Shown in pieces: positions 23,497 to 33,744 of a DNA stretch of 64,000 bases (position 1 is its first letter; every line of letters starts with the position of its first letter). The stretch covers positions 34,272,259 to 34,336,258 of the forward strand of contig CM054181.1 of assembly GCA_028829895.1 (NCBI GenBank), given 5' to 3'. Origin of the DNA: Sinotaia quadrata. Lineage: Eukaryota; Mollusca; Gastropoda; Architaenioglossa; Viviparidae. The translations under genes were made by a program, and so were the position numbers. The notes beneath the pieces are model-generated. The model was not told where the DNA came from. It worked only from the letters and a program-made list of their open reading frames with translations, and searched no databases.

Positions 23497-26350
23497 CTGA
23501 ATAGAAACAAGGAAATTAAATTTTATAAATGATTTTGCTTGGTGGCTTGCAGAGACAATGTATAGTCAATTTCTAGGAAATATGTCAAACAAAACTGATT
23601 TGTTAAAGGTACTGATGTCTAAATTCAGGAAACATGTAAAACAAAACTGATTAATTAAAGGTATCGACATCCTAATTCAGGAAATAAAAAATATCCCTGA
23701 TTTGTTAAAGATATTGACGATTTAATTCGATGACAATAACAAGTACAATGATTGCCTTTGTTTCAAGCTAATAAAATAATACTGCATTGTTTGAAAGCAT
23801 TATAACGTTAGACTAGAGAGAGAGAGAGTAGAGGGATGAAGGACTGTCCACTCCCAGCAAACAAAACACCTTCTCTGTTTTACAGCGGTTGTTCTGAAAC
23901 AAAATCGTGCACCGTGTTTCGTGGACATATTCTAGTCTTGCGTGCCGCCACTTCTCAAAGACGAAATCAGCACCATGTCCTGTGGAAAATGTATTGCCTA
24001 CCAGGGACATAATTTCACTGTCTTCGAATTCATATTGCCTACCAGAGACACAAACTTAATTCCACTGCCTTCGAATTCAAAACCAAACTCCAAACAAGCA
24101 AGGTTTTATTTAATTGCGCTCTAAAAACTAGACATGGCAAGTATTTTAGAAACAGGAATACAAAATAGTCCACTAGTACTTTAAATTGCCATACAGCTAG
24201 TACACAAGTACTTTAAAACAAGCAAACAGCTAGTACACAAGCACTTTAAAACACTCACAACTAGTCCATTGTTACTTTAAAAACAGGCATACAAGTCAAG
24301 TAGTACTTTAAAAGCAAACATATTACTAACCCACTAGTGCTTCAAAAGCATGCACCTAACCCACAAATATTCTAAAATAGACCTACTACTGTAAATTAAA
24401 AATGTACCCAAACTGTAAATCAGGCATGCAAATCACAACATGGACTCTAAAATGATTTTTATGGTACTTGTGATGATCTGCATATCTGTTTTTTCGAATA
24501 CTTGTGATAATTTGGTACTTGTGATGATCTGCATACCTGTTTTTTCCGAATACTTGTGATAATTTGGTACTTGTGATGATCTGCATACCTGTTTTTTCGG
24601 ATACTTATGATAATTTGGTATGCAGTTTTAAAAGCACGCGTAGACTGATCTGTAGGTCTGTTGCAGAATACTTGGGTTGCTAGCTGTATGCTTTTAAAAC
24701 ATTAGTGGATTCGATGCGTGCTTAGTTAGAGAACTTGTGGAAGAGCAGTAAGCCTGGTTTCAGAGCACTTGTTTGAGAACTTGTGGAATAGTTTAAATCT
24801 GGTTTCAGAGCACTTGTTTGAGAACTTGTGGAAGAGCAGTAAGCCTGGTTTCAGAGCACATGTTTGAGAACTTGTGGAATAGTTTAAATCTGGTTTCAGA
24901 GCACTTGTTTGAGAACTTGTGGAAGAGCAGTAAGCCTGGTTTCAGAGCACATGTTTGAGAACTTGTGGAATAGTTTAAATCTGGTTTCAGAGCACTTGTT
25001 TGAGAACTTGTGGAAGAGCAGTAAGCCTGGTTTCAGAGCACATGTTTGAGAACTTGTGGAAGAGCAGTAAGCCTGGTTTCAGAGCACATGTTTGAGAACT
25101 TGTTGAATAGTTTAAATCTGGTTTCAGAGCACTTGTTTGAGAACTTGTGGAAAAGTTGTAAGCCTGGTTTCAGAGCAATTGCATAATATATATATGTTAT
25201 TCTTTTTGAACACTTACAGGTGGGATCATCGGGACGTGTGTGTGTGTGGGGGGGGGGGGGAGTTTGTGAATATGAAGACAAATGAGTTTGATATCTGGTC
25301 CCTGGTGAATAAGCATTTCCACAGGTCTCAGTGATTATAATGCATGAGTGTTAAACAAATATTCACGTGTGCTCTGAACACAGGTCATACAATTAATTCT
25401 CAAGTGCCTTAAAACACTCATACAATTAATTCTCAAGTGCCTTAAAACACAGGTCATACAATTAATTCTCAAGTGCCTTAAAACACAGGTCATACAATTA
25501 ATTCTCAAGTGCCTTAAAACACTCATACAATTAATTCTCAAGTGCCTTAAAACACAGGTCATACAATTAATTCTCAAGTGCCTTAAAACACAGGTCATAC
25601 AATTAATTCTCAAGTGCCTTAAAACACAGGTCATACAATTAATTCTCAAGTGCCTTAAAACACAGGTCATACAATTAATTCTCAAGTGCCTTAAAACACA
25701 GGTCATACAATTAATTCTTAAGTGCCTTAAAACACAGGTCATACAATTAATTCTCAAGTGCCTTAAAACACAGGTCATACAATTAATTCTTAAGTGCCTT
25801 AAAACACAGGTCATACAATTAATTCTCAAGTGCCTTAAAACACAGGTCATACAATTAATTCTCAAGTGCCTTAAAACACAGGTCATACAATTAATTCTTA
25901 AGTGCCTTAAAACACTCATACAATTAATTCTTAAGTGCTCTAAAGACAGACATAAACTAATTCTTAAGTGTTCTAAAACAGTCATATATCTAATTCTTAA
26001 GTGGTCTAAAGACAATAATATACCATTTCTCAAACGTTCTAAAAGTAGTCATACAACTAATTCTCAAGTGTTTTGAAGACAAACACCTAATCTCAAGTAT
26101 TCTGAAGACAAACACCTAATTTTCAAGTGTTCTGAAGACAAACACCTAATTTTCAAGTGTTTTGAAGACAAACACCTAATCTCAAGTGTTCTGAAGACAT
26201 ACTCCTAATTTTCAAGTGTTCTGAAGAGACTAGACGCATAATTTTCTACGCTTGGGTGAATGTCAACACGCACATCATATATGATACAATGCATTTGCTT
26301 AACTAAATGGCGTAATGAGTTTAGAGCATTTAGATTATTACCGCTGTTGA

Positions 26351-26387
<37 letters not shown>

Positions 26388-29300
26388 AGAGTGCTTACCT
26401 GTGTTTCCGAAAGGTTCAGCTGTGATGCGAGATCCATACGTTCCGGAGTCGAGAGATAACGTTGAGCCTCGAACCTTTTCTCCAATCCCGTCAGCTGTTG
26501 GTCGCTGAACACCGTGCGCGCCTTTCGACGCCGACAGTGTTTGCCTGGGGTGTCATGCTGAAACAGCGGGCTCAGTTGTAAACCTGTTTAAAAGGGACAA
26601 GAGTGCTCAGTTGTAAACCTATTTCAAAAAGACAAGAGTGCTCAGTTGTAAACCTATTTCAAAAGGACAAGAGTGCTCAGTTGTAAACCTATTTCAAAAA
26701 GACAAGAGTGCTCAGTTGTAAACCTATTTCAAAAGGACAAGAGTGCTCAGTTGTAAACCTGATTCAAACGGACAAGAGCGCTCGATTGTAAACCTGTTCC
26801 AAAGAGACAAGAGTGTTTATTTGTAAATCTGGTTCAAAGGGACAAAGTGCTCATTTGTAAATCTGTTTTGAATGGTGATAAGAGTGCTCATTTAGTTATC
26901 ATGGAAATAATTTCATAACGTACTCAATAAGTATACATGTAAGGAAAAACAACAGAAATAGTGAAAGGGCATGGACTTTTAAGGGGTTGCCGTAAACACG
27001 TGCTGGATTTGTTTTTAGTAATAGAAATTTTTCAAGTGCAAATATTTTAGGAATTTTACAAAAATAAGAACGTGAAAATATCATTATTATTATTACTTTC
27101 CCTCGTCAGAAGCCACTGCTAACTAACTAAGATTTTTGAGCGGACGTTCATTTAAAGAATTAATTCTGGTTGGCTGAAGGCGCATAGAGTGAAGCGGTCA
27201 GTTAACACATTCACTGAAGCACGCAGAGATAATGGTTAGTTAGTAGATTTCAAACATTTCAGGCGATCGGGTTCGAATTTAAACCTTGGAGCACCCATGC
27301 GCATCATGCATAATTAATGAAGTGCTGGGACATCTATCTCGTTTAAGAGTAAATTTAGGTGAGTTGACCGGGTTATAAAGAAATTCATCACATTAATTTC
27401 AAGATATTATTAATTAAATGAAGGCTTAATTATCTCATAATAAAATTAAATCGTGGTAGGTGGAAGTGTGTGTAGACCACAGTTAGAGAAACAACCTACA
27501 TTAACATACACAGGTACGTGCATAATACACACACACACACACACACACGCACACAGAGACATTATAGAACTTTTAACAACAATAATTAAAGATAAATTAA
27601 CTACACTCACAACAAAATACTGAATTCTTGGCCCAAGTAATAGAGATTATATATGCACTGTACAGCTCAATGAAAAGGTAACATGACAAAGAGACCATGT
27701 TATCATTTTTTCTCAAACAATAGTTATTAATCTACACGAAAGAAAGTCTAATCTAATACAAGACAATAGTTATTAATCTACACGAAAAAAGTCTAATACA
27801 AGAAAATATTTATTAATCTATACGAAAGAAATGCTAGTCAACACAAATATAAAACAGTAGATATTAATCTGCACAAAAGAAATGCTAGTCAGCGCTAATA
27901 CAAAATAAAGCAGAATTTTAAAAAAATGAAGAAATCCAACGAATTCTCCTACCCCCAATCCCCTTTCACCTAAAACTCACTCAACGACAAAGGTGGAGTA
28001 GTCAAGACTGAAGCTAAGCAGCGAAACATTACATCACCATTTCCTTTAAAAAATAATGCACTTTGATGTCAAACACAGCAAATATCCAACTATGGAGCAT
28101 CATGGTCAATAACTCATAAATGATCTTACACTAGTACAAGCCATTGGACTTGGATCTTTGAAAGCAAATGACGTTATTGGCGTTTGATTAATGGACTGGA
28201 CAAGCCATTGAATGGAACGTCTTTGACACTGTTGCATTTGGCGTTAACTCCGTGTAAACATTCAGGGCATTACTCTTATTTAACGTAATGAAATATAATA
28301 TAAAAACTAAAGTCAATGCTTGATGATTACTGAACTACAGACAATGGTTTGTGACTGCTGAAATATTGACAATGGTTGATGATTACTGAACTACGGACAA
28401 TAGTTTGTGATCTCTGAACTATTGACAATGGTTGATGATTGCTAAACTTCGGACAATGGTTGATGACTGTTGAACTGCGGACTATGGCTGATGATTACTA
28501 AACTTCGAACAATGACTTGTGATTGCTTAAATTTGATGATTGTTGAATTTCGGACAATGTTTGATGATTGCTGAACTATAGACAATGGTTTAATGAATGC
28601 TAAACTGTGGACAATGTTTGATGATTGCTAAACTATAGATAATAGTTTGATAATGGCTAAACTATCGACAGTGATTTAATGATTGCCAAATTATGGACAA
28701 TGGCTGATGATTGCTAAACTATGGACAATGGCTGATGATTGCTATAACTTTGGACAATGGTTGATGATTGCTGAAATATGGACAATGATTGATGATTGCT
28801 AAACTATGGACAACGGTTGATGATTGCTGAACTATACACAATAGTTTGATGGTTGGTGGACTACGGGCAATGATTGATGATTGCTGAATTGTGGACAATA
28901 GTGGATGATTGCTGGACTGTAGAAAATGGTTGATGATTGCTGAAATATGGACAATGGTTTGATTATTGCTGAACTCTAGACAAAAGTTGATTACTGATCT
29001 ATAGACAATGGTTGATGATCACTGAACTGCGGACAATGGCTGATGATTGCTGAACTGCAAAGATGGATTGTAGAATGTTAACTCTAAAGAAAAACTCAAA
29101 TAATGCATTTAACTAGGAATGAAATAAAGAGTGCTAATCTACGGAGTAGGTGGTGGTGGTCTAATTCGACCATTTACTTATCTGCAGGAAAAAATAACTA
29201 TTTACTAATCTGAGGACAGTTATTACTAATAGTATAAAGAATGATAACCCTACAGTAAGACTTAATCCTAACAATTACCTGATGTATGGATAAAGAAGGC

Positions 29301-29949
29301 TAACTATACAGAAAGACTTAATCCTAACACTTAACCGAGGAAGGGTTAAAAAGGGCTAACCCTAGAGAAAGACGTAATCCTAACAATTACCCGATGTAGG
29401 GATAAAGAGGGCTAACCCTACAGAAAGACTTAATCCTAACAATTACCCGAGGAAGAGTTAAAAAGGGCTAACTATACAGAAAGACCTGACTCTTACACTT
29501 ACCCAAGGAAGGGTTAAAAAAAGGCTAACTATACAGAAAGACTTAATCCTTACACTTACACGAGGAAGGGTTAAAAAGGGCTAACTATACAGAAGGACTT
29601 AATCCTTACACTTACCCGAGGAAGGGATGAAGAATGCTGGATGATCAGTGCTGTGTTTGGGAAAGAAACTAGTTGCAGCAGCATGTGCCAAGAAAGGATG
29701 TGGGTAGAATGCGGGTCCACCTAAACAGGTATATCCATAGTCAGGAAATGCGGGTGGACGTGGTAATGAGGGAAGAGATGGCACCACCCCACTCTGATCA
29801 CGAGAGATGGATGTTGTCTTTGGTTTGGTAAACAGGATGTCCTCGATAAAAAAACTGGTTGTCCGGTGTTGTCCACCGTCCGAATAACCACGCATGTTCA
29901 TCACTGCAAAGATATACAAGTTCATCACTGATGAAACCTGCAAAGACAT
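23188..29949 (-). CDS. bsx: Brain-specific homeobox transcription factor (Bsx/bsh), three coding exons
   Basis: Spliced minus-strand gene: 29949-29616, 26544-26399, 23496-23188, about 262 codons if the first Met is used. Seen: an N-terminal [10 protein letters not shown] segment fitting the Groucho-binding eh1 pattern FxIxxIL; a Gly/Pro/Tyr/His/Phe-rich linker; a complete 60-residue homeodomain starting [10 protein letters not shown], with F8, W48, F49, Q50, N51 and R53 present; and a long acidic Ser/Asp/Glu tail. All junctions are GT-AG and keep frame. The TSFFIEDIL segment, the [14 protein letters not shown] lead-in and QRYLSTPER are hallmarks of the Bsx family (vertebrate BSX, Drosophila bsh). 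Family knowledge: a nuclear, sequence-specific DNA-binding protein acting in neuronal specification. The vertebrate protein is somewhat shorter; the excess here is mainly the acidic tail. Noncoding 5' exons are not ruled out. BarH-like and NK-class relatives are less likely because they lack this N terminus. Confidence 0.95.
24165..24370. repeat. Degenerate repeat, intron 2
   Basis: Variants of ACTAGTACTTTAAAA with CAGCTAGTACACAAG at about 35-45 bp. Confidence 0.6.
24430..24630. repeat. About 59-bp tandem repeat, three copies, intron 2
   Basis: GGTACTTGTGATGATCTGCA and TTTTTTCGAATACTTGTGAT recur. Confidence 0.85.
24735..25180. repeat. Dimeric 45-46-bp tandem array, intron 2
   Basis: Two alternating unit types, GAGAACTTGTGGAAGAGCAG and GAGAACTTGTGGAATAGTTT, each followed by CTGGTTTCAGAGCAC, form a higher-order dimer repeated about five times. 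Confidence 0.88.
25230..25262. repeat. (GT)n then G homopolymer, intron 2
   Basis: GTGTGTGTGTGTGG followed by a run of about 12 more G. Confidence 0.85.
25360..26030. repeat. 36/33-bp minisatellite, about 18 copies, intron 2
   Basis: CATACAATTAATTCTCAAGT and GCCTTAAAACACAGGT recur; some units lack three bases (ACTCATAC in place of ACAGGTCATAC). Both unit lengths are multiples of three, so a 232-codon minus-strand frame is open by chance. Confidence 0.95.
26031..26235. repeat. About 30-33-bp minisatellite related to the preceding one, intron 2
   Basis: TCAAGTGTTCTGAAGACAAA and CACCTAATTT recur about six times. Confidence 0.85.
26353..26387. repeat. (CAT)11 trinucleotide run beside the Bsx exon 2 donor
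   Basis: Eleven CAT units plus CA; on the transcript strand a (GAT)n run starting about 12 nt after the exon 2 donor GTAAGC. Confidence 0.97.
26399..26544 (-). CDS. bsx: Bsx exon 2 (homeodomain residues 1-44)
   Basis: 146 nt, entered from acceptor ...CACCCCAG|GC (completing the Gly split with exon 1) and leaving at ACACAG|GTAAGC in phase 0. It encodes [14 protein letters not shown] through [18 protein letters not shown]: the N-terminal arm, helices 1 and 2 and the start of helix 3. The intron falls between homeodomain positions 44 and 45, a position common in ANTP/NK-class homeobox genes. A GAT trinucleotide run begins about 12 nt into the following intron. Confidence is very high because the peptide joins seamlessly to exon 3. 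Confidence 0.96.
26565..26900. repeat. 35-36-bp minisatellite beside the exon 2 acceptor, intron 1
   Basis: GACAAGAGTGCTCAGTTGTA and AACCTATTTCAAAA recur about nine times, more diverged away from exon 2. Confidence 0.92.
27190..27320 (+). mobile_element. Possible tRNA-like SINE fragment, intron 1
   Basis: TAATGGTTAGTTAGTAG resembles an A box and GGGTTCGAATTT, about 37 nt on, a B box. No cloverleaf or tail established. Confidence 0.3.
27715..27900. repeat. About 55-60-bp tandem repeat, intron 1
   Basis: AGTTATTAATCTACACGAAA and GAAAGTCTAAT-type strings recur three to four times. Confidence 0.7.
28300..29065. repeat. Degenerate 28-30-bp minisatellite, about 25 copies, intron 1
   Basis: Variants of GGACAATGGTTGATGATTGC followed by TGAACTAT recur throughout. 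Confidence 0.92.
29230..29625. repeat. 56-60-bp minisatellite that includes the Bsx exon 1 / intron 1 junction
   Basis: Units of AGACTTAATCCTTACACTTA, then CCCGAGGAAGGG, then TTAAAAAGGGCTAAC recur about seven times. The last unit is the real exon 1 end and donor. On the transcript strand, GTAAGT recurs at 29559-29554 and 29502-29497 besides the true donor at 29615-29610. Confidence 0.9.
29616..29949 (-). CDS. bsx: Bsx exon 1 (start, eh1-like motif, linker)
   Basis: 334 nt: 111 codons plus the first base of a Gly codon. An in-frame TAA lies upstream at 29979-29977. In-frame Met codons start at 29949, 29925, 29901 and 29895. The vertebrate protein begins MN and has about 16 residues before TSFFIED, so 29901 (MNMRGYSD) is a good alternative start; 29925 (MNLYIF) is also possible. 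Two TTTGCAG strings (next to codons 4 and 16) could serve as acceptors for a 5' noncoding intron, which would remove the first Met(s). The exon ends ...CCTTCCTCGG|GTAAGT at 29616/29615. Reading through the donor gives GKCKD then a stop, so splicing is needed to reach the homeodomain. Confidence 0.9.
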
Positions 29950-30300
29950 GATGAAATAATTAGGAATTGGGTGAAATTAATTATACACTCATTTGTGGTC
30001 ACGTGTTTCCATTTGAAAAGTCAGCGTTTTAGATTTTAAAACAAAATTCTTAACAAGTTCAATCGATGAAAGACAGTGAAGAAGGAATCAATTTTTTAAA
30101 ATTTCTTTTTCACACCTACCATTGTATGTTAGACTTAAAGTATTTCGTGTTTGGTTTAGTTCTTTTCTGTCTAGCACTGTCTATTTTAGAACTTAAAGTA
30201 TTTTATGTTTGGTCTAGTTATTTTTTTCAAGCTGTCGTTGTTAGAATTACAGCATTTGATTTTAGAATTGCCTTTAGAGTTATTTATTCTATTATTTAGC
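29950..30300. other. Bsx upstream / possible 5' UTR, no motif identified
   Basis: AT-rich with a CACGTG-like string (GTCACGTGTT) near 30000. An imperfect duplicate TTAGACTTAAAGTATTTCGT / TTAGAACTTAAAGTATTTTA occurs near 30130 and 30190. No other feature. Confidence 0.4.
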
Positions 30301-30319
30301 CATCGATTTTTTTTATTTT

Positions 30320-30640
30320 GATAATTTAGGGCCGATTACGGCGCGAACAGAGACAGACCGTGCCGGTCACATGGTCAGTCGGGCTAAATATCTGGTGAAT
30401 TACTACAATTTGACCTACTGGATCAGCCAAGATTGTATAATATTGCCAGAGATCACCAGGGCTCTCAGTGCAAGAGAGGAGCTAACAGGTAGATGTCAGC
30501 TGCAAGATCTAAACCCAAAGCCCGCTCTCGCGAGTTTAACAGTAGATTGAAGCCCTGTGAATCTAAAAGATGAATTTTCTCAGCCTAGACTCCACCCACC
30601 TGTGACGATAGAGGGGTTGCCGCCAAACTTTTCATTCATA
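30320..30640. promoter_or_regulatory. Complex block just upstream of Bsx; candidate promoter or 5' UTR
   Basis: Balanced composition, no repeats, about 400-700 bp upstream of the coding start. Includes GCCGATTACGGCGCG, GACCGTGCCGGTCACATGG and CTCTCGCGAG (TCGCGA core). Position suggests promoter or 5' UTR (inference); no TATA box placed. Confidence 0.35.
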
Positions 30641-32470
30641 TGTAGTCCCCTAGCCTTTACTCTTTTGCAAACAGAATTTTCTGGTGAGATGTCCACTTTA
30701 GAGTCCCTCCTGCTATTTGTTGTTGATGCTAAATTCTTATAAAGGAACCAAAAAGACAGACCCTTGGGTTAGAGAATTGTTTAGGTTTTCTTTTGATGGG
30801 CTGGTGATGTCGAATTTGTGCTATGAAGTGCCATGTTGAAGTGTGCTACATTGTCACCAAATGATTTTCAAGTTAAGTCTTCAGTGAGGAATAAAAACTG
30901 AACCTCATAGCTAAACAAATCCCCCAAACACTAAAAGGAGTCTAGCGTGTCAATGAAGAACATTTAAAGACTATAATAAGAGAATAATTTGTTTAAACAT
31001 ATTGCTATCCTTTTTCTTTATTAATTTCTTTTTTGTTAATTGTTTATGTATCTGTTAGTGAGGCATAACTTTATTTTTGTTTGTTTGACGTAAATTGTAA
31101 TGATAGTGCAGCTATATCATCTTGTTCTCTATCTCTGTATAATCATTTTATATCTATTTCTCGTCTATTACTGAGTGTGGGCTATACGTCTAACGACCGG
31201 TGACGTCTCCCTTAATTGATGACGTAACAGTTGCTGATATAAAGATTTACAGTTAGTAGTGCACGCCTTGTATAGACTTTGTAGATGCAGTTTAACTGGT
31301 TAAAAAAACTGGTATAATATTTTATTATAGTCACCCCAAGGTACCGCATGACGTACTGTATATTTTATAATATATATATATTTTGTTCCATTTGTTAATG
31401 CATGATAATTTGGTACTATAAAACACCAATATATAATTTTAATTATTACTAAAGATTAAGTGCTCTTATCGACAGTGTTACGTGTAGGATTGATGCACCA
31501 CCATATTATAGTATTAATTATTAAGTTTATTAATTTAAATATTCAATAATAGCAGCCCCAGAGCCCCGTCCTATCACTGTATTAGTACATGTTGCGATAA
31601 TTTAATGGAACAATTATTCGACAATTAATGACGAGTAGACTAGTTAACATTGCCTCTAGAATCAGTGACTATTATCTTCTCTTAATTAATTTACAATCAT
31701 TCGTTCAATATATAGCTCACTCTCACTTAATATTTCCTGGATGATACTGGATCTTCAAATAGTAAAACATTTCTATCCACTCTCACTCACTCAATATTCC
31801 CTGGAGGATACTGGGTCTTCCAATGGTTTCCACGATTCATGTCTTGACCTCTCGCCTCGGCAGGTGAAATGTGAATTAATATTTTGTAACAGTACCACGT
31901 GCTTTGCGTTCTCTGTTTTGTCTATACACCAGAAAGCAGTTATCCATATATGGTCATCGAATGTCCAGTTGAGACACCCCCCCTTTCCATCCATACACAT
32001 TGTTCCCTCCCCTGAGCAACCACTCGTCAGGTCTGTTGCGTGAAAATCGTGATACGGTTAACTGATCACTAAACAAAATGCTATCTCACTAACAGCCAAA
32101 AGTGAAATATGCACATTATAGTTAATGAAAAATAATAGAAAGAAAATACAAAATTTCAAAAAAAGCATAAGTAGTAATTTGCCCTTTGCATATAGTAGTA
32201 GTAGTATAATTCTAAAATTAAATTATATCTGATGGTTAATTATTTGACATTAATTCATTGTAAAATAATTTACATATGCAGCACTTAAATACAGCATTAA
32301 GAAAATATATTCACCCATATTTTCATTACCTAACTGTGGTCAAAGAGGCTTGTCAAATGAGCCTTATCAATTTATCGGCTACAATGACTGTAAAAGTCTA
32401 GTCAGACTATTATTTTCATAGTTCTATTTGCAAATAAAGCATCGAAAATTGTCAAATTCCTATTTTCTGT
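30641..32470. other. No gene recognised
   Basis: AT-rich. A local duplicate CACTCTCACTCACTCAATAT-type appears near 31715 and 31780, and a CACGTG at 31898-31903. An AGT run lies near 32190-32206. Confidence 0.5.
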
Positions 32471-32479
32471 TTGTAAATT

Positions 32480-32735
32480 GCAAATAGGAAATGTAAATAC
32501 GGTAGTTTTGATTCTGTGAGATCTGAGCGAGACCGCCCTCGGTCTGCTAATGCAATCGCCCGCACAGCCAAAGACCCAACTGCTCGCGCGCTGGCCCACT
32601 GGGCCCCCCTCCCCTCCCCCAGAGACTGTTTGCGGAACTGGGATCGCCTGATTGGAATTATGTGCAAGCCGCTCGGCAACCCCTCACAATGGTTTATAGC
32701 TCTAGTCATTGGTGTTGGTCCGAATTAGGAAGAGT
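32480..32735. promoter_or_regulatory. CpG-rich block upstream of Bsx, candidate promoter/enhancer
   Basis: Sharp rise in G+C with many CpGs (GCGAGACCGCCCTCGG, GCTCGCGCGCTGG). CCCCCCTCCCCTCCCCC makes a G-rich minus strand with G-quadruplex potential. ATTGG (CCAAT on minus) at about 32652. Lies about 2.5-2.8 kb upstream of the coding start on the transcription strand. Confidence 0.4.
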
Positions 32736-32829
32736 GCATGTTAACGAAATAGTTGTCACACACTGTTGCTACTGAGTTTCGTTTGTATTATTTTTTGTGT
32801 TGAGAAAATCTCTCCTGCTCTCTCTTTCT

Positions 32830-32842
32830 GCCCGCCCGCCCG

Positions 32843-32880
<38 letters not shown>

Positions 32881-32891
32881 CTCTCTATCTC

Positions 32892-32949
<58 letters not shown>
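32830..32949. repeat. (CCCG)n, (CT)n and (CTAT)n compound microsatellite
   Basis: Three short-unit runs in succession. Open frames with LSIYLSIY or LSLSLS strings here are artefacts. Confidence 0.97.
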
Positions 32950-33109
32950 CGAATCCATAATAACTTAATACGGTCTCTATGCAGTCAAAACTTTGACTTG
33001 GGGTTTGCTAGGGAGGGCGAAAATATTTTCTTAACGCTGTATTCAGTTAATTGTTTGAAAGAGCGGCACAGAGAAACAAAACGAAGTCTGTTAAAACATG
33101 TATGGACGT

Positions 33110-33620
33110 GATAAGTTGATCTCGGCACCAGGAGATCGCACCCCTAATTGACCGGCTAGCTCTGCGCGTGCAAAGAATGTAAGGAGTGTTTGTTAGGCAA
33201 GCAATAATGAGGATGAGATAACTCAATAACGTGCCAATGAGAGGATCCTCCCCGGACTGGAAATGGAATAGGATTATCGTTATTGGCAGGGCATTGAAAA
33301 TTCACTTGCTGAGCACTCTCGCATTTTGTGGACTATTGTCCGCGAGGTGGCGTTCTTTTTTTAACCAACCGCCAGCTTTTCTCCCTGTTTCTGCGTGATT
33401 AGCGTCGAAACAAGAAGATCAGTCGCGGGTCAAATTTGATTCCAGAAATCAGAGAAGACTCATGTCTGCCCTGTGCTGTTACTTGTTGCAAATTACCGAG
33501 CTGATTGCAAATTTAGCGTCTCATTAGGGCTCTCCCTTAACTAAGACGTGTAGCTTTTTGCTGATCGACGAGTTCTTGCGAAAATGTCCGTTCCAGAAAC
33601 AATATACAAGTGTGGAAATG
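33110..33620. promoter_or_regulatory. Complex block with POU-like, homeodomain and CTCF-like motifs; candidate enhancer
   Basis: Single-copy. CCTAATTGACC and CTCATTAGG homeodomain cores; two ATTGCAAATT/TTGCAAATTA octamer-like sites about 20 bp apart near 33488-33513; CCGCGAGGTGGCGT at 33340-33353 matching the CTCF core CCGCGNGGNGGCAG at 12 of 14. No coding sequence. Motif-based, so inference. Confidence 0.45.
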
Positions 33621-33744
33621 ATCTCAATTTGTAAAATTATGTTTTCGAGAGATGCTAACTTAACAAGATTTTTCTAGAGCATTCAGTATACAGAGAGAGC
33701 GGCAGATTAGTTTTGCCCTAGATGAAAAGAACGTGTGTAGGCTA

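Larger units (their letters stand above)
23497..26398 (-). other. Bsx intron 2, mostly minisatellite
   Basis: About 2.9 kb between GTAAGC (26398) and TATTCAG (23497), splitting the homeodomain. Arrays occupy most of 24165-26235, and a CAT/ATG run lies beside the donor. The 23500-24160 part is AT-rich with no recognised feature except a short AG run near 23817-23829. Confidence 0.9.
26545..29615 (-). other. Bsx intron 1, mostly minisatellite
   Basis: About 3.07 kb between GTAAGT (29615) and CCCCAG (26545). More than half by eye is tandem array (26565-26900, 27715-27900, 28300-29065, 29230-29615). The rest is AT-rich, with a possible tRNA-like fragment near 27190-27320 and a short AC run at 27529-27548. 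No additional exon seen. Confidence 0.9.

Noticed and set aside
25335..26033. 232-codon minus-strand open frame with [12 protein letters not shown] repeats
   Set aside because: It is the 36/33-bp intron minisatellite read in a frame left open because both unit lengths are multiples of three.
27231..27290. Possible tRNA gene
   Set aside because: A- and B-box-like strings but no acceptor stem or anticodon arm; at best a SINE fragment.
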